Assembly: GCA_963810775.1 (NCBI GenBank)
Contig: CAWEOT010000023.1
Coordinates: forward strand, 27,018-91,017
Direction of reading: 5' to 3'
Length of the DNA stretch: 64,000 nucleotides
Origin: DATBVX01 sp963810775
GTDB taxonomy: Bacteria; Pseudomonadota; Gammaproteobacteria; Steroidobacterales; Steroidobacteraceae
Made by a program: the position numbers and the translations under genes. Below, one piece after another: positions 9,054 through 17,715 of this stretch. The notes under the pieces are model-generated. The model saw only the letters and a list, made by a program, of their open reading frames with translations, made no database searches and was not told where the DNA came from. Every line of letters starts with the position of its first letter. The first letter of the stretch is position 1.

Positions 9054-9196
9054 CTCCGGCCGGGTGCTCGTCCCCGGGCCCGTTCTTGCTTGATTACGCG
9101 GACGAAACGACACCGTGCAGCGCGAACGGTGCGGCCTGGATTAGAGTGAGGTTGCGTTCGTGTCGGCTAAGGGGGCGAACACCCGGCCGGAGTTAG
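9050..9196. repeat. Paired inverted repeat between the GMC and MBL genes
   Basis: A 21-base arm at 9050-9070 (17 bases perfect, then one mismatch) is inverted at 9176-9196, separated by about 105 bases. The core is CTAACTCCGGCCGGGTG. The left arm includes the TAA stop of the GMC gene; the right arm ends about 30 bases before the next start codon. The layout is that of a paired REP-like element at a gene boundary, but the sequence differs from the RAYT-linked family at 25.8, 39.1 and 54.2 kb. I see no coding sequence in the spacer. Confidence 0.7.
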
Positions 9197-9226
9197 GCAG
9201 CTTCTGGAACATCGAAGGAGAGGGTG

Positions 9227-10105
9227 ATGGCGGCAGAACACATCAGGCACTGGAAAATCGGCGACGTCGAAGTGGCGCGCATCGTCGAGGTCAACAACTG
9301 GGAAGACGACATCGCGATGCTGCTGCCGGACGGCAAGCCCGAATACGTGCAGAAGTTTCCCTGGCTGTTGCCGCACTTTGCGACTCCCGCCGGCAAGATG
9401 CTGATCTCATTCCAGTGCTTCGTCCTGAGGTCGCGCGACAAGGTCGCGATGATAGACACCTGCATCGGCAACGACCGGGAGCGCGAGTATCCGGTGTTCT
9501 GCAACCTGCAGACGACGTTCCTGCAGGATCTCGCCACCGCCGGCTTTGCGCCGGACACGGTCAACACCGTGTTATGCACCCACCTGCACTTCGACCATGT
9601 CGGCTGGAATACACGCAAGGTGAACGGCAAATGGGTGCCGACATTCCCGCGGGCACGTTACCTCTTCGGCAAGCAGGAATACGAGCACTGGCAGCACCTG
9701 AAAGACACCGGCGGCTATCACAACGTCGATCACCTTGCGGACTCGGTGGAACCGATTACCCAGGCCAAGCTGCACGAGCTCGTCGCTCCTGATCACCGGA
9801 TCACGGATGAAGTGTGGCTCGAGCCAACACCCGGCCACACGCCGGGACACGTCAGCGTGCACATTCGCTCCCGCGGCGAAGAGGCGATCATCACCGGCGA
9901 CATGATGCATCACCCGATCCAGCTCGCCGCGCCGGAGATGCATGGCAACTTCGACATGGACAAGGAGCAGGGCGCGAAGACGCGTCGCGCATTCATCGAG
10001 CGCTATGCCGACCAGAAGGTGATGATCATCGGCAGTCACTTCTGCGACCCGAGCTCTGGATGGATCGTGCGCGACGGCGCCGCGTGGAAGCTGAAAGTAA
10101 AGTAA
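9227..10105 (+). CDS. MBL-fold metallo-hydrolase
   Basis: A 292-residue metallo-beta-lactamase-fold protein with HLHFDH at residues 119-124, an upstream DTCIGND turn, TPGHTPGH and GDMMHHP for the second metal site, and a C-terminal GSHFCDP. It belongs to the same broad lactonase/hydrolase branch as the protein at 3730 but is clearly a distinct paralogue. The start is ATG 9227, after GGAGAG; GTG 9224 is an equivalent alternative. It begins a tight three-gene group with the SDR and the P450 downstream. Substrate not assignable. Confidence 0.88.
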   Translation: MAAEHIRHWKIGDVEVARIVEVNNWEDDIAMLLPDGKPEYVQKFPWLLPHFATPAGKMLISFQCFVLRSRDKVAMIDTCIGNDREREYPVFCNLQTTFLQDLATAGFAPDTVNTVLCTHLHFDHVGWNTRKVNGKWVPTFPRARYLFGKQEYEHWQHLKDTGGYHNVDHLADSVEPITQAKLHELVAPDHRITDEVWLEPTPGHTPGHVSVHIRSRGEEAIITGDMMHHPIQLAAPEMHGNFDMDKEQGAKTRRAFIERYADQKVMIIGSHFCDPSSGWIVRDGAAWKLKVK

Positions 10106-10118
10106 ACGGGGCGCGCGC

Positions 10119-10880
10119 ATGGCCATTCAGCACGATCTCAGCGAGCAGTCGATCCTCATCACCGGTGCCGGCCGCGGTCTCGGGCGCTCGACTGCAGAAA
10201 AACTGGCGAGCTGCGGCGCGACCGTGGGGCTCGTCGACATCGACGGCGAGAATTGCAGTACTGCGGCGGCGGGGATTCGTGAAGCCGGCGGCCAGGCATT
10301 CGCGTACGCGACCGATGTCTCGAACCGGAGCGCCTTCCTCGAAGCTGCGGCGCAGTTTGCACGCGAACGCGGCCGGATCGATGCTGTGGTCAACAACGCG
10401 ATGCTGTTGCGCTACGAGCCGATCGAGAAAGTGACCGACGAAGTCCTGGACCGCATGCTCGCGATCGGTATCAAGGGTTCGATCTGGGGCGCGCAGATCC
10501 TGCTCGCGCACATGGATGCTGCGCGCGGTGGCGCGATCATCAACATGGCATCGCCCGTCGCCGAGCGCGGCTTTCCGAATACGGCCGTCTACAGCCTGGT
10601 GAAGGGCGCCATCGTTACGCTGACCAAAACGCTGGCAGCGGAACTGGGGCCGCGGGGCGTGCGTGTCAACGCGGTCGCACCGGGGTCCGTGCCGACACCG
10701 GGCGCGATGGGCCTCAACGACAAAGCAGAATACGAGCGGCGTGCGCGCACCATCCCGTTGCGCCGGCTCGGGCGCGAGGAAGACAACGCCGAGGCGGTCG
10801 CGTTTCTGTTGAGCGCGGAAGCATCTTTCATCAACGGCGAAATCCTGCACGTCGACGGCGGCATCGCCGCCGCGAACTGA
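10119..10880 (+). CDS. SDR family oxidoreductase
   Basis: A 253-residue classical SDR with the cofactor motif TGAGRGLG near residue 16, an Asp after the second strand (VDIDG) that favours NAD, NNAM in place of NNAG, the catalytic Ser in MASPVAE, and YSLVK as the YxxxK pair. The C-terminus (FINGEILHVDGG) is typical of FabG-like enzymes. It is not of the LigD-like subgroup found elsewhere in the window. It lies between the MBL hydrolase and the cytochrome P450, 14 and 5 bases from them, and is probably co-transcribed. Confidence 0.92.
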   Translation: MAIQHDLSEQSILITGAGRGLGRSTAEKLASCGATVGLVDIDGENCSTAAAGIREAGGQAFAYATDVSNRSAFLEAAAQFARERGRIDAVVNNAMLLRYEPIEKVTDEVLDRMLAIGIKGSIWGAQILLAHMDAARGGAIINMASPVAERGFPNTAVYSLVKGAIVTLTKTLAAELGPRGVRVNAVAPGSVPTPGAMGLNDKAEYERRARTIPLRRLGREEDNAEAVAFLLSAEASFINGEILHVDGGIAAAN

Positions 10881-10885
10881 CTCCC

Positions 10886-12073
10886 GTGGCGACGTCAGCT
10901 CCAGTCCTGCATGACGATATCTTTGCACCCGAGGCAGTACGCAATGCGCGCGCTGTCGACGACGCGTTGCGCGAGCTGGCTCCGGTCGTCAAGCTCGAGC
11001 GCGAAAACATCACCATGCTGGCCCGCTATCAGCACGTGTCGGAAGGACTCAAGGACTGGCAGGCATTCTCCTCCAGGTCGCGGCCATGGCATGACCCGAA
11101 CTCTGTGAGGCCCGAGATCCTACTGACGGACGATCCTCCGCGGCACACCGCGGTGCGACCGGTGATCGCCGCCGCACTATCGCCGAAGGCCCTGGCGAAG
11201 ATGGCCACGGATTTCAACGCGGACGCGGACGCACTGCTGCGCGAGGTAAAGGAGTGCAGCGGGGAAGTGATCGATGTCGTTACCGCCATCTCCAGACCCT
11301 TCGTGTACAAGGTGCTGCCGGACCTGCTCGGGCTGCCGCAAGAGGGTCGTGAAAACCTGACGGCATTCGGCCACATGGTGTGGGCGACACTCGGGCCGCA
11401 GAACGAGATGTTTGCAGAGGCTATGGAAGATGTGGGCCCGGTGATCGAGTGGGTCGAGCGCTGCTGCAATCGCGAGAATCTCGATCCCGAGGGCCTCGGC
11501 ATGCAGATGTTCCTGGCCGCGGATCGCGGTCAGATCACCCAGGATGAGGCGAAGCTCCTGGTGGGCATCCTGCTCTCGGCCGCCGCGGATACCACCGTGA
11601 TGACGCTCTCCACGGCGATGCGCGCTTTCAGCCTGTTTCCCGATCAGTACCAGAAGCTGCGCAGCGACCCGGCGCTCGCGCGCAGCGCCTTCGAGGAAAG
11701 TCTGCGTTGGGATTCGCCCTCGCGCATGGCGGGGCGCATCACGACTCGTGAAGTCGACATCGATGGCTACCGGATTCCCGCGGGCGAGCGGTGTGGACTC
11801 ATGTTCGCCGCCGCCAACCGCGATCCGCGCAAATGGCCCGACCCGGATCGCTTCGACATTGGTCGCGATCTTCGCGGTCACATCGGCTGGGGTTACGGCA
11901 TCCATGCCTGTGTCGGCCGCGTGCTCGCCTTGCTGGAAGCCGACGCGCTGCTCGGCGCTCTCATCAGGCACATCGAAAGCTTCGAACCCGCTGGCGAACC
12001 GGAGCCCTGGATGACGACGATCGGGCACGGCCCCTCGAAGCTGCCGATGCGGATTCACGCGGTCGCTCACTAG
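10886..12073 (+). CDS. Cytochrome P450
   Basis: A 395-residue soluble bacterial P450. The oxygen-binding helix has LLSAAADTTV, the ExxR motif is EESLR, and the haem loop is GWGYGIHACVG with Cys342 as thiolate ligand; Trp replaces the usual Phe at the start of the loop. The start is GTG 10886, 5 bases after the SDR stop. No ferredoxin or ferredoxin reductase gene is visible in the window, so electron donors must be encoded elsewhere. It may hydroxylate or O-demethylate an aromatic or alicyclic substrate of this cluster, but that is conjecture. Confidence 0.93.
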   Translation: MATSAPVLHDDIFAPEAVRNARAVDDALRELAPVVKLERENITMLARYQHVSEGLKDWQAFSSRSRPWHDPNSVRPEILLTDDPPRHTAVRPVIAAALSPKALAKMATDFNADADALLREVKECSGEVIDVVTAISRPFVYKVLPDLLGLPQEGRENLTAFGHMVWATLGPQNEMFAEAMEDVGPVIEWVERCCNRENLDPEGLGMQMFLAADRGQITQDEAKLLVGILLSAAADTTVMTLSTAMRAFSLFPDQYQKLRSDPALARSAFEESLRWDSPSRMAGRITTREVDIDGYRIPAGERCGLMFAAANRDPRKWPDPDRFDIGRDLRGHIGWGYGIHACVGRVLALLEADALLGALIRHIESFEPAGEPEPWMTTIGHGPSKLPMRIHAVAH

Positions 12074-12174
12074 TGGAGTGGGCCGACAGGATCATTGCCG
12101 AATAGGTTGTCCTGCGCCGTTCGGCGTGCACCCCGCGACAGATTTCGCAGCCGCCAACGTCTAATCAATCAGCG

Positions 12175-12225
12175 GAGCCCGTGACGGGCTCTCCCTGGCG
12201 GAACTACTCCTCCAAGCGGCGGAGG
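12175..12225 (+). promoter_or_regulatory. Structured leader with a hairpin covering the ribosome-binding site
   Basis: Two hairpins precede the outer-membrane protein gene. GAGCCCG (12175-12181) pairs perfectly with CGGGCTC (12185-12191) across a TGA loop. CCTCC (12209-12213) can pair with the Shine-Dalgarno GGAGG (12221-12225) that serves ATG 12231. There is no T-tract, so a terminator is unlikely. Sequestration of the ribosome site suggests translational control, but no known riboswitch class is recognisable. Confidence 0.45.
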
Positions 12226-12230
12226 TTTGC

Positions 12231-13136
12231 ATGCGGCCGTCGGCTTTGTTCAGGAATATCGGGTTCGCGTGCGCCATGACTCTCAGCATGGCGGGGACAG
12301 TCGCGGCGGACGATAAGGACGACGAGGACGAAGACAGCGTCCCGTTGCAGAGTCTTCCACACTATCTTCAGGACCGCGGTGGCGGTGTCCCTACTTCGTT
12401 GGCGAGCACCTATGTGCGGGACGGGGAGCTGCTCACCTCGCTCGAATTCCGATACAACCGCGACAATGAATTCGAGTACGATCCGAACGAATTCGGCTTT
12501 TCCTCTTCCGCCCCCACAGAATTCAAGGGTCGCTACTGGGACAGCAGCGCAGACGTGCTGGTCGCGTACGGGCTGAATGATGACCTCGTGTTGGAGCTGG
12601 AAGCGGCGGCGACCCGGGCATCGTTGCAGAAGGCGGACGACGACTTGTCGGGCATGCCGAATGAGCTGAAGGAATCGGGACTGGGAGATGTCCGCACCCG
12701 CCTCGACTGGCGCCTGCTGCGAGAGACTGAGGACCGGCCCGAGGTGTTCACCTATGTCGGCGCGCTCATTCCGCACGATAAGTCCGAGCACCTGATCGGC
12801 ACGGGCGACTGGTTGGGCTTCGGCGGCGCCGGTGTGGTCCGCGGCTTCGACTGGGGCACCATGACGTTTCGCATGGGCGTCGAGTATGACTTCGGGTCAG
12901 CCTCGGAAATCGACTGGGGCGAAGTCGCAATCGAATACCTGAAGCGCCTGTCCCCGACGATGACTGTTTACGGAGCGGTCTCGGTGCTCGAAGGCGACGA
13001 GTACAGCCTCGTCGGCGAGCTGCAGTGGCACCTGAGCCCTGCCATCGTCCTCAAGCTCAACAGTGGTGTCGGGCTGACCGCACACGGAATGGATTGGTCG
13101 CCGAAGATCGGCGTGCTTTTCAACCTCCCGGACTGA
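12231..13136 (+). CDS. Predicted outer-membrane beta-barrel protein of unknown function
   Basis: A 301-residue protein with a Sec signal peptide (residues 1 to about 26, cleavage near GTVAA) and then a very acidic stretch (DDKDDEDEDS). The remainder alternates short polar and aromatic strands (LLTSLEFRYN, TFRMGVEYDFG, ILKLNSGVGL) and ends in a hydrophobic strand with FNLPD, which suggests a 10-12-stranded barrel. It resembles proteins annotated as transporter or phenol-degradation MetA-like outer-membrane proteins, a weak assignment. A role in uptake of hydrophobic substrates is possible. It is monocistronic with its own structured leader. Confidence 0.7.
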   Translation: MRPSALFRNIGFACAMTLSMAGTVAADDKDDEDEDSVPLQSLPHYLQDRGGGVPTSLASTYVRDGELLTSLEFRYNRDNEFEYDPNEFGFSSSAPTEFKGRYWDSSADVLVAYGLNDDLVLELEAAATRASLQKADDDLSGMPNELKESGLGDVRTRLDWRLLRETEDRPEVFTYVGALIPHDKSEHLIGTGDWLGFGGAGVVRGFDWGTMTFRMGVEYDFGSASEIDWGEVAIEYLKRLSPTMTVYGAVSVLEGDEYSLVGELQWHLSPAIVLKLNSGVGLTAHGMDWSPKIGVLFNLPD

Positions 13137-13241
13137 CGCACGAGATCCCGCCCTCGACTGACGTGTTCTTCGCGCTCCGTACAGAACGGTTCACGCCGGC
13201 GTATTCTTTCGCCTCCTGCTCCGCGACCGAGGCGACAAACC

Positions 13242-13739
13242 ATGACCTCACTCACCGGCGGCTGTGATTGCCGCCAGATCCGCTACCGGCTGGAATCGCG
13301 GCCGCTCTTCGTGCACTGCTGCCATTGTCGCTGGTGCCAGCGAGAGACCGGCACGGCGTTTGCGCTCAACGCCATGATCGAAGCGGATCGCGTGACGCTG
13401 CTCGGCACAGAGCCCGTAGGCATCGACACGCCCTCCGCGAGCGGCAAGGGGCAGAAGATCTTTCGTTGCCCCAAATGTGGCATCGCCCTGTGGAGCAACT
13501 ACGCCGGTGCCGGCCCTCTTATTCGGTTCATTCGCGTCGGCACGCTCGACGATCCGGATCAGCTGCCGCCTGACATCCACATCTTCACCGCGTCCAAGCA
13601 ACCCTGGGTAATCCTGCCACCCAATACGCCATCGGTGCCGGAGTACTACGATCGCACTCAATACTGGCCTGCCGAAAGCCTGCAACGCAGGGAGACGCTC
13701 TTGCAAAGGATCGCGGCAGCCGGCAGCACACGTACCTAG
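13242..13739 (+). CDS. GFA (glutathione-dependent formaldehyde-activating/CENP-V) family protein
   Basis: A 165-residue zinc protein with the GFA pattern: CDCRQIRY near the N-terminus, CCHCRWCQRETG and FRCPKCG, supplying the two zinc sites. The family prototype promotes S-hydroxymethylglutathione formation from formaldehyde and glutathione, although many homologues have unknown roles. The context makes a C1 role attractive (see the formate dehydrogenase at 60.8-64 kb). Its TAG overlaps the stop of the convergent isomerase gene in the tetranucleotide CTAG at 13736-13739. Confidence 0.88.
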   Translation: MTSLTGGCDCRQIRYRLESRPLFVHCCHCRWCQRETGTAFALNAMIEADRVTLLGTEPVGIDTPSASGKGQKIFRCPKCGIALWSNYAGAGPLIRFIRVGTLDDPDQLPPDIHIFTASKQPWVILPPNTPSVPEYYDRTQYWPAESLQRRETLLQRIAAAGSTRT

Positions 13740-14587
13740 CTGAACTGGGCGCGAGTCGTGCTGTAGGCAGTCGTCACGGTCTTGTCGAGCGGCCAACTCC
13801 GCAGTTCCTTGGAGAGCACTTCGATTCCAATGGGTCCTCGGTACGGCGAATTCTCCAGTGCCTGCACGAATCCCTTGATGTCGAACTCGCCCATGCCGCA
13901 GAGCTTGCGATGGCCAGTAGTCTCTTCTCTGAAGTCCATGCCGGCCGGGGACTTCAGGTAGCCGTCGTTGATTTCGACGCCATAGAAGTACTGCTTCGGA
14001 AAACGCGCCACGCTGTCGTAGGGAATGCCGAGCTTCACGATGTGCCACAGGTCGAAAATGATGCCGCCGTTGCGTGCGCTCGCACCTTCCACCAGCTCGC
14101 GTGAGGCTTCGAGCGAATCGATCCGCGAGAACGGCATCATCTCGTAGACGATCTTGGTGCCGTGCTCGTCCGCGTCCCGGCACAGCTGCGCGAATTCCTC
14201 GATGAGCCGCGGCGTGGGGCACTCCTCGCGGAAGAAATCGCCCACCTTGATGTGCCGGGCGCCGAGCGCTTCGGCCGCGGTCAGCAGCAGGTGGCGCTGC
14301 TCATCGGAGCGTTTGCGCCGTTCGTCGTCGAGGAACCAGTCGTACAGGAACTCGAGCTCGACGTACTTGATGCCGTTGTCATCGAGGATGCGCCGCATGT
14401 CGGCGAGAGTGCGACGCTCGAGGATGTGGGTGAGGTCGGCGTGCCAGATCCCGAGACCCTTGAACCCTGCTTTCGCCGCAGCTACGACCCGGTCCTTGAA
14501 ATCGAAGGTGCTGTATTCCTTGTCGGTATGCGGAAGTGCACCGCCCGCCAGCGTCCAGTAGGACGCGATCAGATCGACCTCTGCCAT
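13736..14587 (-). CDS. Sugar phosphate isomerase/epimerase-like TIM-barrel protein
   Basis: A 283-residue AP-endonuclease-2/xylose-isomerase-like TIM barrel. It has ASYWTLAGG at the N-terminus, KYVELEFLYDWF, HIKVGDFF, TKIVYEMMPFS (metal-binding Glu) and FDLWHIVKLG (His/Asp region), all typical of the COG1082 group. Members isomerise sugars or hydroxy acids, dehydrate inosose, or act on non-sugar substrates, so no reaction is assigned. It reads towards the GFA gene with overlapping stop codons. Upstream is a 77-base gap to the biotin carboxylase operon, which reads in the same direction. Confidence 0.85.
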   Translation of the reverse strand: MAEVDLIASYWTLAGGALPHTDKEYSTFDFKDRVVAAAKAGFKGLGIWHADLTHILERRTLADMRRILDDNGIKYVELEFLYDWFLDDERRKRSDEQRHLLLTAAEALGARHIKVGDFFREECPTPRLIEEFAQLCRDADEHGTKIVYEMMPFSRIDSLEASRELVEGASARNGGIIFDLWHIVKLGIPYDSVARFPKQYFYGVEINDGYLKSPAGMDFREETTGHRKLCGMGEFDIKGFVQALENSPYRGPIGIEVLSKELRSWPLDKTVTTAYSTTRAQFS

Positions 14588-14664
14588 GGCGAATCCCCGC
14601 TCTGCTGGTCACGCGATGTGCGTGAATGCGGCTAGTGTATCTCCCCTCACGGAGCGTAACGCGG

Positions 14665-16014
14665 TCATGAGAGGTGCCGCGCGAGCCAGCGCGCAAGCGT
14701 CGATGTATCGGCAGCACCCCTCACGAAGTCCGGGTCATCGAGCAGCAGCGCATGCAATGCAACATTTGTTGCGACGCCTTCGATATGGCAATTCGCGAGC
14801 GCCTCCTTCATTCGTTGCAGGCTTTGAGCCCGATCACGCCCGTGAACGATGATCTTGGCGAGCAGCGAGTCGTAGTAGGGCGGCACCTGCGCACCGGCCT
14901 CGATGTGGGTATCGACCCTGATGCCTGCACCGGCCGGAAAGCGCGCCTCAGTGACCCTGCCGGGGGAGGGTGAGAACTCATGCCTCCAATCCTCAGCCGT
15001 GATCCGGCATTCGAGCGCATGACCTGAGAACCGGACCTCACTCTGCCTGATGGGCAGCGCTCGACCCTCGGCCACCGCGATCTGCAGCGCGACGAGATCG
15101 AGGCCCGTGACCAGCTCGGTCACCGGATGCTCCACCTGGATGCGCGCATTCATCTCGAGGAAATAGCACTCCCCTCGTGCGCGATCGAACAGATATTCGA
15201 CCGTGCCGAGCCCGCGGTACCGCAGGTGCTGACCGAGACTGACGGCACCCGCGTGCAGGGCCTCGCGCGTGACAACCGGCAAGTCTGGCGCCGGCGTCTC
15301 TTCGATGAGCTTCTGGTAGCGCCTTTGTATCGAACAGTCGCGATCCCCGAGATGGATGATCTCCGTCCCGTCACCCAGGATCTGCACCTCAACATGTCGC
15401 CCGGATTCGACCAGCGGTTCGAGATACACACGCGCATCGCCAAAGGCCGCATGGGCCTCCGCCATTGCCAGGTCGAGCGTCGCTTCCAGTTGTGCAGGGT
15501 CGTGAGCGGGTTTCAGGCCACGGCCACCGCCTCCGCCTACTGACTTGATGAGGACCGGCCAGCCGATCTCTTCAGCCAGTTGGCGCGCCTCGACAAGGTT
15601 CGCGACCGGGCCGCCCGGGAGCACGGGCAGGCCCGCACTGATTGCGTGCTGCCGCGCCTGGAGCTTGTCTCCCATGGCGTCGAGCTGCGCGGGTGTTGCG
15701 CCGATGAAAATGATTCCGGCGCTGGCGCAACGACTCGCCAAGCGGGAATTCTCGGCGAGAAATCCATATCCCGGATGCACGGCTTCGGCCTGCGCAGTGA
15801 TCGCGGCGCGGACGATCGATTCGGCGTTGAGGTAGCTCGAGCCTGGCGGCGGCGGACCGATGCAGATCGCGCGATCTGCCAGGCGCGCGGGCACAGAATC
15901 GAGATCGGCCTCTGAAGCCGCAAGAACCGTCTCGATGCCGAGCTCATTGCACGTGCGGATGATGCGGACCGCGATCTCGCCGCGGTTGGCGATGAGAATC
16001 CGGCGCAGCCTCAT
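14665..16014 (-). CDS. accC: Biotin carboxylase subunit
   Basis: A 449-residue biotin carboxylase. It has RILIANRGEIAVRIIR at the N-terminus, the ATP-grasp glycine loop GGGGGRGLK, the HLGDRDCSIQRR segment and the catalytic EMNARIQVEHPVTE. The length is that of AccC. It carboxylates biotin on its carrier protein using bicarbonate and ATP. Its ATG overlaps the AccB stop by 4 bases. No carboxyltransferase subunit (AccA/AccD or an acyl-CoA carboxylase beta chain) lies in the window, so this may be a second AccBC pair for an unidentified acceptor. Confidence 0.95.
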   Translation of the reverse strand: MRLRRILIANRGEIAVRIIRTCNELGIETVLAASEADLDSVPARLADRAICIGPPPPGSSYLNAESIVRAAITAQAEAVHPGYGFLAENSRLASRCASAGIIFIGATPAQLDAMGDKLQARQHAISAGLPVLPGGPVANLVEARQLAEEIGWPVLIKSVGGGGGRGLKPAHDPAQLEATLDLAMAEAHAAFGDARVYLEPLVESGRHVEVQILGDGTEIIHLGDRDCSIQRRYQKLIEETPAPDLPVVTREALHAGAVSLGQHLRYRGLGTVEYLFDRARGECYFLEMNARIQVEHPVTELVTGLDLVALQIAVAEGRALPIRQSEVRFSGHALECRITAEDWRHEFSPSPGRVTEARFPAGAGIRVDTHIEAGAQVPPYYDSLLAKIIVHGRDRAQSLQRMKEALANCHIEGVATNVALHALLLDDPDFVRGAADTSTLARWLARHLS

Positions 16015-16496
16015 TTCTCGCTCGACTGCAGCCGCATCAACACACGCTGCGCGTCGACGAGCTCGCCGTTCGCGGCGCAGATTTCAGTGACCGTGCCGCG
16101 GCCGCCTGCATAAACGGAGTTCATCAGCTTCATCGTTTCAACGATGCCCACGACTGTCTCGGCCTCGACCTGCGAGCCGACTTCGACGAATGGCGCCGCA
16201 CCGGGTTTGGGCGCGCGATAGAACGTGCCCATGATTGGCGGGCGGATCTCGATCACTCCTTCAGGTGGCGCGTGTGTCGCTGGCGCGGCCTGCGCAGTCG
16301 GTTGCGCAGCGGGCGCAGCCGAAACGGCGCCTGAGACGTGAGCCCTGGCAAGCGCCTGCCGTTCCTGCGTCCAGCCGCCGGCGTGGCTCTTGCGCAGCGT
16401 AAGCTTGAAGCGATCAGTTTCCAGGATCAGCTCGTCGAACGGCGAGGCATCCAGCAGTTGCAAGATCTCCTGTACGTCGTCGTTGGTAAGGTTCAT
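16011..16496 (-). CDS. accB: Biotin carboxyl carrier protein
   Basis: A 161-residue BCCP with an N-terminal helical domain, an Ala/Pro-rich flexible linker at about residues 52-80 and a C-terminal biotinyl domain carrying ETMKLMNSV, with Lys123 as the biotinylation site. The start is ATG 16496 (MNLTNDDVQEI); a longer in-frame extension runs into the upstream gene and is rejected. The ATG overlaps the TGA of the upstream ATP-domain protein, and its own stop overlaps accC, so the three are one translationally coupled operon. Confidence 0.93.
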   Translation of the reverse strand: MNLTNDDVQEILQLLDASPFDELILETDRFKLTLRKSHAGGWTQERQALARAHVSGAVSAAPAAQPTAQAAPATHAPPEGVIEIRPPIMGTFYRAPKPGAAPFVEVGSQVEAETVVGIVETMKLMNSVYAGGRGTVTEICAANGELVDAQRVLMRLQSSEK

Positions 16497-17548
16497 TGCC
16501 GACGACCGCTCAGCGTCCCGATCACGTGATCGAAAGCCTGCGGCTTGGGCGTTGCGACCGGCGGTGCGCTGCGAGTCGACCAGGCCGTCTCCGGCCGGCT
16601 CTGCAGCACGCACAGCTCACCACTCACGGAGTCGATTGCCCACTCGATGTCCTGCGGCACGCCGTAATGCCGCTCAATAGTCATCGCGATGCGCTTGAGC
16701 TTGGCGATCTCATCGTCGCTCAGGCAGGGCTGCGATTGGCGCTCGGCGGGCACCGCCTCGGCGCGCACGCCCCCCGCCTGCAGGTCGGGAACGTGCTGCA
16801 TCGTCTTCTCGCTGACGGTACGTGCCACGATCTGGCCGGTCACCTTGTTGACGACGAACTTGTCGGGCGTGACCTCGCCGCTCACGATGCATGAGCCGAG
16901 ACCCCAACTGCCTTCGATCGCAATCACAGAACGATCGCCCGTGACCGGGCTGCGCGTGAACATCACGCCCGCGCAGCGGGCGTCCACCATGCGCTGCACG
17001 ACTACGGCCATCGCGATGTGCCGCTCGGGCAATGCGCGCTGGCGCCGGTAGCTCACGGATTCCACGCTGTAGAGACTTGCCCAGCAGTCCCGCACCGCGC
17101 GCAGCATTGCTTCCGCATCGCGAATCCAGAGAAACGTCTCCTGCAGCCCGGCGAAACTTGCTTCAGCGCTGTCTTCGCTGGTAGCGCTCGATCTGACTGC
17201 AACGGTGACTGCTTCGCCCTCGCACAGGTCCCGATATGCCGATCCAATCAAGTCTTGAAGCGCCAAGGGCAACTGTGTCGCGCTGATGCGCTGTCTCGCG
17301 AGCGTCGCGCTCCGCGCAATGGCATCGAGATCATCCGGGGCTGTCGCTTCGATGAGCCGGGCGAACTCGGCGCCGGGATCCACTGCAGCAAGGAATTCGA
17401 CAAAGGCGCGCGTCGTGATGACGAATCCGGCTGGCACTCGCTGTCCCGCCCGCGACAGCTCCCCAAGACTCGCCCCCTTGCCGCCCACGCGAGCGCGGTC
17501 GTTGAGACCCACACTCTCGAAGCCGCATACATAAGGCTCGCCAGACAT
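16493..17548 (-). CDS. Stand-alone PEP-synthase/PPDK N-terminal ATP-binding domain protein
   Basis: A 351-residue protein matching only the nucleotide-binding domain of PEP synthase and pyruvate phosphate dikinase: GGKGASLGELSRAG near the start, VAVRSSATSEDS, SFAGLQETFL, the MFTRSPVTGDRS segment and ending at PQDIEWAID. The swivelling phospho-His domain and the PEP/pyruvate TIM barrel, which bring the full enzyme to about 800 residues, are absent. Split versions are known, for example phenylphosphate synthase, where such a subunit activates phenol. Being the first gene of an operon with accB and accC, it may supply ATP-derived phosphoryl activation. Start ATG 17548. Confidence 0.88.
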   Translation of the reverse strand: MSGEPYVCGFESVGLNDRARVGGKGASLGELSRAGQRVPAGFVITTRAFVEFLAAVDPGAEFARLIEATAPDDLDAIARSATLARQRISATQLPLALQDLIGSAYRDLCEGEAVTVAVRSSATSEDSAEASFAGLQETFLWIRDAEAMLRAVRDCWASLYSVESVSYRRQRALPERHIAMAVVVQRMVDARCAGVMFTRSPVTGDRSVIAIEGSWGLGSCIVSGEVTPDKFVVNKVTGQIVARTVSEKTMQHVPDLQAGGVRAEAVPAERQSQPCLSDDEIAKLKRIAMTIERHYGVPQDIEWAIDSVSGELCVLQSRPETAWSTRSAPPVATPKPQAFDHVIGTLSGRRQ

Positions 17549-17715
17549 CGAACGACTCACTGCTTCCAGTTGGCGTAGTAGTATGAAGCACGGGCTTGCT
17601 CCGGGCGACGGCCGTGGATTTCCTTCCCAGTGGATCGCAGCTTCACGCTGAGTCGAGTCGCAGGCGCCCGCGGTTCGGCCAAATGCGACACCACTTTTTC
17701 GAGGATCCAGTCCCA

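Noticed and set aside
16497..16613. A longer N-terminus for AccB
   Set aside because: The extension overlaps the upstream ATP-domain gene and has no similarity; ATG 16496 overlaps the upstream stop in the usual ATGA manner.
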